Source of the DNA: Clavelina lepadiformis | Lineage: Eukaryota > Chordata > Ascidiacea > Aplousobranchia > Clavelinidae | DNA length: 64,000 bases | Assembly: GCF_947623445.1 (NCBI RefSeq) | Contig: NC_135244.1 | Coordinates: 5,146,001 to 5,210,000, forward strand | Reading direction: 5' to 3' | Shown here: positions 1 to 10,500 of the stretch, in pieces | How the letters are laid out: the number at the start of each line of letters is the position of its first letter | How positions within the stretch are numbered: position 1 is the first letter of the stretch | The notes under the pieces: model-generated | What the model was told of the DNA's origin: nothing | The model's database searches: none | Seen by the model: the letters and a program-made list of their open reading frames with translations, nothing else | Translations under genes and position numbers: made by a program

Positions 1-2329
1 ACAGGCAAGTTTGTTTTCTTTAATCAGCAATGTCTATTGAAATACATTTCTCTGTTTTACTGCACAAAATGATAATAAAATCAGCAACTTGTACGTATCT
101 GGGCTTGTGACGCAACACCTGAAATAAGATATTAACAAAAATGTTTAAAAATGAAACTTGGCATGATTTCATTTAACTTGAATTACACTGTGCTAATAAC
201 CTTTATTACCCTGTTTTTGTAGTCAACTTAATTTATTCGTTTTTTAAAATTGCGCTTGTAAAACGGGGCTTCTGGCTTATAAAGTGGAATATTTCTAAAG
301 TCTATATTTCTTAGCAAGGCTGTATCCAAGATGTTTTTGGGTAGAATCCCAACACCAACCACCTTCTAAATGAGCCAAAAGTACCTTAGTGTTTTGTGGC
401 TAAGAAAGTTTGAGAAACGCTGCTCTAAATGACTACCAAATGGTACGGTACCTTTTAGGCCTTTTGCTTGTATGCGCAATGTGTTTTATGCTATGCTTAC
501 CATGCCTGTACTTTGGTTAAAGCACCGGCCCTACTGGAAAGTATGGTAGTTTTCCACGAGAACTTGTGCGTGCAACGACGTAAGTTTGGGCATCATGGCG
601 TGCACTAAAGCCATAATTACTTGTTTGTGTTTTATAAATCGGCGTGTATATTGATGGACTTTGTGTGTGCAGTTGCCTCACTTCTGCACTTGTCACTTTC
701 CACTATGGTTTACCGGTAACATACACTCTGACATTGACCAGATTGGAAAGTTTTCTAAGTATGCGGGGTATTTTATTTAACTCTGCGTACAATGGCTATT
801 GTTTTATCTTGTGGTACCGGTCATTTCTCACCCACTGCCTAAAAACAGCAAACTTTCCAACCTGGGTCACTGACAGACATTGCACTTCACTGCCAATGGG
901 TGAATGAGTCAATCATACCATCATAATCACACAATCACAATCATAGACTATCCAAGTCCAGTACAGAAGTCCACAACTACGTCACCATGCCATGTGATGC
1001 ATTTGTATACTTGATCCTTGCTACCGAAATTGTGATGTTGTTTATAGTTGTGCTCAAGTGCATGCCATCAAGCTGAAATTTGCATCTTTGCACGCACGAT
1101 TTCTCGTTGAAAACTACCATACTTTCCTGTTGGGCCAGTGTCCAGTTAAATGTGCCTTAAAGTTGTCAATTAGCAATATTTTGTTCCAAAAACGACATTT
1201 GATTATGATGCTGATTACAGAATGTTTTACTTTAACCGTCTCAGAGATTGTTATAGTATTAGTTTTTAAATTTACGAAAATTATTAATCTGTATAAAAGG
1301 CAAAAAGACTAAAGTTTTTCAAATATTTTTTAGTTTCTGGTTAAGCAAGTTACGGCATGCCTCATTACAGCATAGGCTATATATAGATCTTTGTTAGTGG
1401 AGTGCATTCTGTATTTTATTTACTTGTTAAGGATTATTTATACCAAATTAACACCACAATACATTGCCATTTTTGTGCATTAGGCTGTTTATTGATCGCT
1501 TTAAAAGGCCTAAATATAATATTCTGTAAATCTTTATATTCCGTAAACATGTACTGACAATATACTATGTTTGCCACTAGGCATAATTTCAATAACAAAA
1601 GGTGCTCAGCTGGTGAATTAATTCTTTCATGAACCAACGTTTTGCAAACCCATGTGGGTGAGCTTCGTCAGGGCAGATTCCAATTATCTGCAATTAATTT
1701 GGAATCTGCCCCGACGAAGCTCATCCGCATGGGTTTGCGAAATGTTGGTTAATAAGAATTAATTCACCAGCTGAGCACCTTTTGTTAGTGATATGTACTG
1801 ACAATGTTCTATAATTCCTGACTTTCTGAAAAGTATGTAGTGTGGCTTTCCTTAATATTTCTCATTTTTTCTTCACATTTTGTAAACTAGTGTTGACCAA
1901 GTAAACGACACTGTTGAGGGAAATTCAGAAATTGGTTTATATCTTTTTTGCAAAGTTATGAAGAACATACAGAAATAAATTACAGCTGTGCCGGCAAGCA
2001 CAATCCTGTTTTTAATGTTATGCTGTTAATTTGTAACCGTACTGCATTCAGCAGAAAGAATTTCATGTTTTAAATTGTAGTTCTTAGTTTCTTCTTTGCA
2101 ACTTTTTTAGTTGAATGTTAACTTCTCGTAGCACTTACTCCTTACTTCAACTATCGAATTTAGTTAGAAATAGCCTTAAATTCCAAAAACTGTGGGTTTA
2201 GTCATTTTGAAAATAGTATGTAAAATAATTTTCTGTGCAGAATTTACTACAGATTTATAACAAAGCAAGGTAATAAATACATGCTTAAATAGACTTTGTT
2301 TTGCTCATCATACAAATAATCACTAGTCA
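1..2329. other. Upstream intergenic region of the sorting nexin gene
   Basis: No convincing coding region is seen; the short open frames here lack splice sites or recognisable motifs. Around 300-422 the sequence ends in GTTTGAGAAACGCTG. Its reverse complement resembles hAT-superfamily ends of the CAGYGTTTCTCAAAC type, so this is probably the remnant of one hAT end; no matching left end was found. A large foldback (1593-1787) is listed separately. A short TG repeat lies in intron 1 of the following gene (about 2491-2506). Confidence 0.5.
1593..1787. repeat. Foldback element with arms of about 92 bases
   Basis: The two halves are near-perfect reverse complements. The left arm starts TAACAAAAGGTGCTCAGC and the right arm ends GCTGAGCACCTTTTGTTA, with only a few mismatches and a short AT-rich centre near 1690. 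The outermost TA on both sides fits a TA-target miniature element (Tc1/mariner type). A 13-base direct repeat, ATGTACTGACAAT, occurs at 1549-1561 and 1793-1805. The transcript would form a long hairpin. Confidence 0.75.
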
Positions 2330-4974
2330 ATGGCTGAAATGGAGAATGAACAATTATCATCTGTAGAACCCACACAAAATGATCCTCTGCAGGCTGCTAA
2401 ACAGGACACAAAAGTAAATGAAAGCAGTGATGATGATGTAAGATTTTTTTAATATGTTTTAAATACACAGTGTCAGTATTTCAGTAAATATGTGTGTGTG
2501 TGTGTGCTTAGATATTATTGTCTTGGCCGTTAACTACTTAACATACATCTTTACTGTTTCCATGCGTGATACTTCTATTCCTTTATTTGGCAAGTCTCAT
2601 TGGTTTATTAGATTTTGCTCATGTATGTTATTTAAAAAAAATATACACTATGTCAGAAAACAGTAGTAGATCGTAATTAAAATCAGGTTTACACTTTCAT
2701 AGGGAGAACTCGAATTTGAAACTTTTAGTGACAAATTAAACATTGAAGATGATGAAACAATAAAGAAAGACGATGATGATGATCTTTATGTATCTGTTGA
2801 TGATCCTGACAAACATATCACCACGATGGAAACTTATATTACTTACAGAGTGATGACAAAAGTATGTTTACATCATACAATATTGCCCACAGCTACAGAA
2901 TATCTAAATTTAGTGTGTAAAATTGCTTTGTTTACATAGTTTGTTACGATAATTGTAGTCAATGGTAGAACTTTTTCTCAGACTACTCGCAGCACATTTG
3001 ATGAATGTGAGTTTGAAGTTCGTCGTAGATATCAGGATTTTGTCTGGTTAAGAGAAAATTTGATTGAAGATCATCCTACATTCATTATACCAGTGAGTGA
3101 TTTCTTTGGGTACCAATTATACACATTCTTCACTTCTTAAATCAGACCACATGTATATTGTACATCCCCACTTGCATTTGCATTGGAGGTAAATAATTTC
3201 GTGAAATTTGCTTTCTTTTGCAGCCACTGCCTGCCAAGTTTGTAATGAAAGGAATGCTAGATCGATTTAATTCGACTTTCACAGAAACTCGTTGCAATGC
3301 ACTTCATAAGTTTTTATATCGAATCTCCAAGCACCCAGTTGTTTCTTTTAATGACCATTTCAAGACTTTTCTCACGTCAAAGGTACGGATTTGTTCCTTC
3401 AATTTTATCGCAGCTTCATTATTATCTTCATTAGAATATGTAGTTAAAAAGGCAAGATGAATTTTGTATTTTGTCTGCATGCACATTTTTGAACTTATAG
3501 GAGTTTTCTGCTGCCCGGAAACAGAGTTTTATGTCGCGTGTGAGTGGCTCATTAAAGTGGACGAAGGTTCAAAATCCAGAGTTTGAAGAGGTTTTAGAAA
3601 ATGTAACTATCTTTGGTGAAAAGATGGGGGTTGCAGATCGTATTGCTGAGCGCCTTCTGCTTGAAAAGAGAGGTTTGTTTTGTGGACATATTATTACAAC
3701 AGTTTTTCATATATGGTACCTATTTTTGCTTATAGGGATATTAAAGGTTTAGCTGTACGACATGTTAAATACCAGAATATTGTTTATGCAAACATTTCAG
3801 CATTTTATTCCTTGTGCAGAGCTAATAACAGAGCTGAGGGAATTTGCACCAACTTTCACTGAATGGGCGTCGTCCGAAGATGATGTCATAGAGCCTATTA
3901 TGCAGTCTGTGAGCAGCAGTCTGGAGTCATGTGCTGAAGAAGCAGAGAAGAATGTGAAGGCTCATGAGCTTGAATTCCTTCCACCACTAAAGGTATTTTA
4001 CTTTGTGCTTTATCAATTTAAGTTGCAAAGAGTAACTTTGGTTGGAAAACATCTGCCAATGACGCTACCACACACTATGCAAAGGTGTGTCTACTTCTCA
4101 AAATGCTGTTAAAATAATTTGGCATTGTCAGTTATTATCATAACTCGTTTGAACAAGGTTGAATGTATTTCCTAATAAACTTTTGCTGTTCTTTTTCATA
4201 GGAGTATGCGCTGTATGCTGATGCCGTGAAGCAAGTTTTAAAAAAAAGAGATATTTTTCAGTCACAGTTTGAACGATGCAATGAGGATTTAAAAAGAAAA
4301 AAGGATGAAAAAGACAACGTAGGTTATATGCAACATTTTGCATTTAATGATTTTGTAACGCACATTTACAATACATAGTAATTAATTTTTAACTAATAAT
4401 TTTGCAATTGTGTATTTCAATATACGTCAATAACGTAATTCGTTTGAAGTTCATTTCAGCTTTTTGTAAATCTTATTCCGTCCATGGTTATAAGTATAAT
4501 CTTTTTAATGTACTTTAAACGATATCCCATTTCAGTTACCCAAGTCAGATCAATCGTATTCGATCGGTGCTATGTTGGGGAAAAACCCCGAATTAGTACG
4601 CGAACAAAAGGAAGAGAAGTTGTCGCAGCAGATCGAGGAGCTGTCGATTCGTCGTGAGATGCTCAGCGATGATTTGGAACGCGCAAATACCAACCTTCGA
4701 GCTGATCTCGACCGATGGAATGAGCTGAAGATAAAAGACGTTGCTGAGCTGCTTTCTACTTTTGCTCAATCCCAAATCAACTACCACAACGGGGTTAATA
4801 TTAAAGCTTTTTCCTTTAACATCTAGCCTCGTTTGAACGTTTTGTCTAATTCATTTTCTTTACAATACCGCAAAATTATTTCTCTCGCTGCAGTGTCTCT
4901 CTGCGTGGGAGGGAATCCTCCCCACAATGCAGGATCCCGAAGAGAAAGAAGAAGTGATGGATCCTGTTACGTGA
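2330..4974 (+). CDS. SNX7/30: Sorting nexin of the SNX7/SNX30 type (PX-BAR), complete
   Basis: Nine exons: 2330-2437, 2703-2861, 2982-3092, 3224-3382, 3501-3672, 3820-3992, 4202-4318, 4536-4793 and 4894-4974. They give 445 residues with consistent intron phases. The N-terminus is acidic (about residues 1-65). A PX domain follows (about 68-180) with the phosphoinositide-binding RRYQDF motif at 104-109 and a PPLP turn at the exon 3/4 junction. Residues about 200-440 are helical and charged, as in the BAR region of SNX4/7/30, and the last exon starts CLSAWE, close to the family's C-terminal motif. SNX7 and SNX30 pair with SNX4 on endosomal tubules in recycling and autophagy. One invertebrate gene matching both vertebrate paralogues is expected. 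The ATG follows an acceptor-like CACTAG at 2321-2326. An AATAAA lies at 4996. Alternatives such as SNX4 fit less well. Confidence 0.88.
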
Positions 4975-5129
4975 TGATGACGTCAGTGTTCCCATAATAA
5001 AGTTGCAATTGTTCTACTTACACCCGTTAAACATCTGATGCTCTTTGAAGATTTAGTTTAGATTGATATAATGATTTGCATCGTATTTATCTTCATGAAA
5101 ATGATCTCGTTAATGTTTTGTGCAATAAA
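4975..5129 (+). terminator. 3' UTR and poly(A) signals of the sorting nexin gene
   Basis: After the TGA at 4972-4974 there is an AATAAA hexamer at 4996-5001, and a second AATAAA in GCAATAAATTAACG near 5123. Either could direct 3' end formation. Confidence 0.5.
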
Positions 5130-5592
5130 TTAACGTTTTACCGTGCATCGTCTCCGTGTACGCACTTGTACATTGATATGCAGCCCGTCGTCGTCGTTTG
5201 AGTTAAATGGTTTGTCGGCCACCCAGATATCGAGGCAGACACTGGGTCGTGGTTTCATCCAGAAAGCGAAAACCTTGTTTTTCGAGTACGAGAAGCAATC
5301 AGATGTAACATAGTCTGCGGTTTGCTCCTGGCTCCCGTACTCATAGGTCGCAGAGTGTAGTCCATAATTGCAGTTAATGCAGTGATATTGCTCAGTTTTA
5401 CTCAAACACATTTGTCAAGTTTTCCTCGTTTAGAAAATTGTAGTTTCCCCAAATCCGATCATTGTAATCGCTGTGGGATATATGTAGTTCCATGCTGTCA
5501 ATGATAGTTGCTTTTGAAATGTTCGCACAATAACGTGTAAATATTTTCACGATAACCTTGCACTGTTCCATTTCGTGGAATGCCTGTTGCAA
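5130..5592 (-). other. Possible minus-strand coding segment, unidentified
   Basis: Two minus-strand open frames overlap by 14 bases: 5398-5592 (64 residues) and 5130-5411 (93 residues). Neither is recognised. The upper one follows an acceptor-like TTGCAACAG, and both look protein-like in composition (for example KVFAFWMKPRPSVCLDIW in the lower one). They are in different frames, so one real gene would need a frameshift or a sequencing error near 5400. This could be the 3' end of a gene convergent with the sorting nexin, or chance. Confidence 0.25.
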
Positions 5593-7595
5593 TTTTGATT
5601 GTTTTATAAATTTGTATACTGTATTTGTTACACAACGCCAGCAGCCGGCCGGGTCTCAAATAATTGCCGAAAGAAATCTATAAAAAAGGAAAAAAATTTA
5701 GAGAGTGATTATTTCACCGTAAGTAGCTTATTGTTAAAGAAACGGCGGTTAGGTTAGCAGAAAGGCAATATAAACAGTGAAACAATAGCAGCCTTAAAGT
5801 TATTGGCGTTTTAGTCTGGTATAGTCTATTTTAACTCGTTGTTGTCTCTTCCATTCCATTGATTTTTACGCGTGGTTGGCACTGAAAGAAGTGATGTAAC
5901 GAAATTATATAACAATTAAAATTTGAAAAAGATGCATCAGCCTTTAAAAAGTAAATGGCAACGATGGATGGAAAATAATTATTTGGATGAACACAAATTA
6001 CACTAACCTTATTGACGCAACAGCTTATCAGCTATCACAGTCTTGCAGGTCGTACGGATTCCTATTTGGCTTGTTTTAAAGAAATATAAAGTTAGTAGGC
6101 TATGTTTGTATTGTAGGCCTAGTTAGGCTACATTGTAGCCTAAGTTATTAAGTTTGCTGCGGCATAAAAACGCAAACCTAACTTTCTGTAGCCTATTTAA
6201 AATCGTTTCCAGCCAAACGTTTTGTAGTTGCTAGATCCGTTTACTTAATTAAGTATGGACAATGATCAAGTATGTTGTAAGGGATATTTTGGAGTATTTT
6301 GTTTGCTCACCTCCAAGGACATTGATATCATTAGGACAGATCAGGGCAGAAAATTTCTTTGTTGTAACAGGTTGACAATGCGCAGAAAATTACAATCCGA
6401 CATCGGATATGTAACTTACGTCTTATTACAACATTTTTTGTGAAGCTAAATCAGCTGAAAATGAGACGCACTCACTCAAAGAACTAGGAAGTTGTGATAT
6501 AAGGTTAAAAAGCAGCACAGAACGTTTATGTGGCACAGGGATAGACAGGTTACTGTCAAACAGTGTAAATCAGGAAAAAATCAATGTGTATAGGCATAAT
6601 TGTTAATTAAAATAATTTTTTGTTTTAACTTTTATCCAAAAATATAAATTTCTGCGTGATGGTATTTACAGACTGTTGGTAACATTATGCCTAGAAGGCT
6701 CGCACCTGTACCCAGCTCAGCATATCAAAGCCATAACACAGTTTACGTGCAGACTTAATGATTTCGTTCCAGGTCCAAACGCAAGGCTCGTGAAATCTTT
6801 TTGAAATTTGCACTCGTAAACTCACTGAACTCTCGTAAACTCACAGTTTGTTTGACAACCTGTAAAAACTGCGTCGCCAATTTCTATACACAAAGCTTGG
6901 TGTACACAAGAGTTAGAAATTTATCGTTGTTTTGACCTTTTATTCAAATCTTGCAGCTGCGAAGGTGGAAACCTGTGTAGTTGAACCGAAGTTCACACCA
7001 GCTTGAAGTTGTTGTCTTCAATCTTCTTAGCTTGCTGTCTCATGCCCTACAATGAACCAGACGTTAGGCCTACCTCAACTTACAGAATATTGAAAATTAC
7101 CATAATCAAAAAGGGAGCGGCAAGAACCAAACAATTGTGTCAAAGGACGTTGACTCGATGCTAGAGATACAGTCGTATATGCTAATTGGTCCCCCGGTGC
7201 TTATAGAGACTTAATAAATAATTATTAAGTCAATATCGCAATCAGTTTTGTAACGCTTGTACAGGGATACCCGAAGCAACGGTTAACGTTTATGGCGTGT
7301 TTGCCAACACCAAAAAACAAACGCTAAAGGCAAAGTTTTACGACTGAAGAATCCTCTGATTCATGTACGTAGGTAGAACTACACTCACTAACTTGTAAGT
7401 GAAGTGATAGTCAGTATAGTATTAGCAGATGGCTAACAAAGTGCAAATAGAAAGAATATCAAATGTCAGAGTCGAAAAAATTTTGTCGTGAGGTTGATCA
7501 GAAGTACAGTATTGTCATTTGCAATAAGATACTGTACGTCCGTGATTCTTTTGTTGCGATTTATTTAACTACAAAATCAGGTTGTATCTTACAGT
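5593..7595. other. Intergenic region before FGD-A
   Basis: No gene is seen. A copy of a dispersed repeat lies at about 5696-5830. At 6090-6200 there is a cluster of TAGGCCTA, TAGGCTA and TAGCCTA words, including the palindrome-like TAGGCTACATTGTAGCCTA. The open frame at 6255-6443 has no motif or splice context and is not called. Confidence 0.4.
5696..5830 (+). repeat. Dispersed repeat family, copy 1
   Basis: Shares ATTTCACCGTAAGTAG, then a CCGTTGTTAAA-like stretch (here TTATTGTTAAAG), then GGCGGTTAGG, with copies at about 53766-53990 and 62540-62790. The order and spacing of the blocks are kept, so this is one interspersed family. No terminal repeats or coding capacity were seen. Confidence 0.5.
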
Positions 7596-10500
7596 ATGGC
7601 TGCTTGGAGTGATATATCGAGGGGGAAAATGGAACAAAATATTCCGTTTTGTTACAAAGGTTAGTTTGATGTCGTTCGACAAAAACCAAATATTTAAAAT
7701 AGTTTTTCTTTTCAAATACTGTATACACTAACTATTAGATTTTCAGGTATTACAATCAAATTTGCTTTCTTTGTTGCAATTAGATACTAATAAGGTTATG
7801 GATCTATGTCAAGCTTTACGAATATACGAAGAGAACATGATGGAGGTAAAGCGATTATTTTGCTAATATTTTTTGTGAACTGTTGTTTGCGAACGGAAAG
7901 ATAAATGGTTTGACTTAATAATCATAAAACTTAAGAATATTATTTAACTTGCAATTTAAAACAGGTCTTTCAGAAAACGGCCTGCCTGACAGACAATGGG
8001 TTTGCAGCAGCACACAAGGAAAGTAGAGAATTGGCCTTACAGCAATTGGGCGATACACCGGGAGAGTCCAAACTAAACGCAATGTTGTCTGATATGATAA
8101 AGATCAAGCGACAGAGATACAAGTTGTACAATAGCAGAAAATTAGCAATGGAAAGCTCTGTTTCCACAACCGTTGCCGTGGTAATGTACGAAATTAGCCT
8201 AATAAAATTTATTCAAATATGTAATTGTTTACTAGCGTTTGCGGAAATGTAATCTTTGATTACAGAAACATTTGATCGATTCAAAGAAAATTTGTACAAC
8301 AATTGCTCCAGAAATTAGCGGAAAATCTATTTCAACGATCTCCCAGTCAAATAAGAAACTGCATTCCATCGCGAAGGAATTTCTTTCAAGCGAGCAAAGC
8401 TATGTTGACACGCTGCACGAAATAGACCAAGTAAAATACTTTCAAATTACTGTACCTAGAAACGCTATTATTTAGTATCCTGGTAATATGGTATATCCTG
8501 AAACCTTAGTACCTTGGTTTAGCATCTTTGCAAGTTATACCTACGCTATCGTACAATAAACCCAACCTTGGATCACTTTTTTGTTAGCTGAATAGTTTTA
8601 TTTAGTTTTATTTTATTTTATTTTATTTGCACTTGTGTCTACTAGGCTATTGTAGATTTTTTAGAACCAATTATTATAGCTCGTTTGGCGTACGGGTACA
8701 TATAGTGAGTTTCGCGACGAAAAGTAGGCTACACGCTTTATTAAAGGACTCATACACTTACAAGTGATTTTTAAAATAGGCTATACAAGCACTAATGTAC
8801 AATACAAAGTAAAATTTAAATTTAAATTAACCAATTTGACTTTCTAAACAGGAGAATAATAAAGAAAACATTTAAACCGTACATTATCAAACTGGATATA
8901 CCAAAAAAAAGTTATAATTTCTAACATGCTAAACAATTTAAAACAAGAAATTTATTAAATGAAATATGACAGAAAAGAAATTAACCCACAGCAGGAGTAT
9001 TTCAAACAAGAAATTTGCAATTACGAAACATCCGATATAGATAACGAATAAATGGAAAATAATACTAACTTGACAAATTTTTGAAAACTTTAGACCATAG
9101 AACCATAGAAACCTTCAGTTGTTTTCCTATAAAGTTCTTTATTTTAAACCTTAAGCAGTTTTAGTTAATTCCATATTGGTTGCATCTTTTTTTTGAAATA
9201 TTCTCATTATAGATTTGATAAATTCTATTTGGTAATTTGTAATTTTGGTTGATTCCATTTTTAATGATTCTGTTTCAATAAATTTTCGGCGCATTTTAAT
9301 AATATGATAATACTAATGTTAATAATTAATAATAATAATTAATCATTATTAATAATTAATAATAAAAAAAAATTAATATTAAATTCTCTGGAGACTTGTA
9401 TTTTTCCTGTTTGGAATGTTCCAGTTTCCAATTTCTTTCCTTTCTCAATGACTTGCTGCTTTCTTGTTCGAAAAAAAAACAGTTTGTCCTTTTCGTGGAT
9501 TAATTTTTGATGTAAATCCTTTACTTTCTCGTTTTCTTGCTTGAAAGTTTCCAAATAAGTTAAATTTCCACTGAAATTTTATAGCGCTCCAATTGCTCAG
9601 AGCAGTCATACATTAATTGGAGAACATGCATAGAAACGTACAATACACAGCCTGGATATATTTGTTGAGTAGTGACCTAATCCATGGCTTAAATTAGATC
9701 TTAAAAGAAGTTTTTTTTTTAGTAGCTGTATCTTTACTGACCTACAGCGTATGCTTGGGATAAGTTTAATGTATGATTTTAATAGTGCTTACCTATTCAA
9801 TAGCAACGTAGTAGCCTACAAGACGCATGGGTACAAGTATTCAAGAAGCTTGCTAAATCAAAGCTTTCAAAAAAATCGTACACAGGTTTACCTTAAGAAG
9901 ATAAATGAAGGAAGGGCGGAGAAAGACATTATTCCGGAAGCGGACCTAGTAAAGATCTTTGGTCACGTAACAGCCATTTATCAATTTCATTTCAACTTTC
10001 TACTTCCACAACTCCAAAAACGACTTGAAAACTGGTAGGCAACTTATAAAAACATGTGTGCTGGTTTTGTGCTGGTATATTTTCCAGCAGACTGCATGCG
10101 CAGATACGATGACTTGACTATGTTGCTTCCGATAACCTTGATGCACATCCTACAGTATAAGCTTTACAACCATGAAATGAAAAAAAAATTCAAACTAAAT
10201 TAAGCCAATTGTAAGTAGAATAACTGAAATGGTACTTTAGGGAGGAAAATCCACGAATAGGCGACGTAATGATGCAAGCAGGTCCATTTTTAAAAATGTA
10301 TACAACGTACACGCAAAATTTTGAACAAGCTTCAAAAATGCTGGAAGTTTGGTTGGGGAAATCCAAAGATTTTGCAGCCTTGGTAAAGTCGATACAAGCA
10401 GAAAGCAAAAACAAAGGTCTGCAACTGCAGGTTGGATTATTAATATCTTGCACTGGCCATTGAAATAGTGCACTTACAGTGTCTGTGGGTATCGATGAAA

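Noticed and set aside
8595..8632. TTTTA tandem repeat in FGD-A intron 4
   Set aside because: Simple repeat in AT-rich intron with no further structure.
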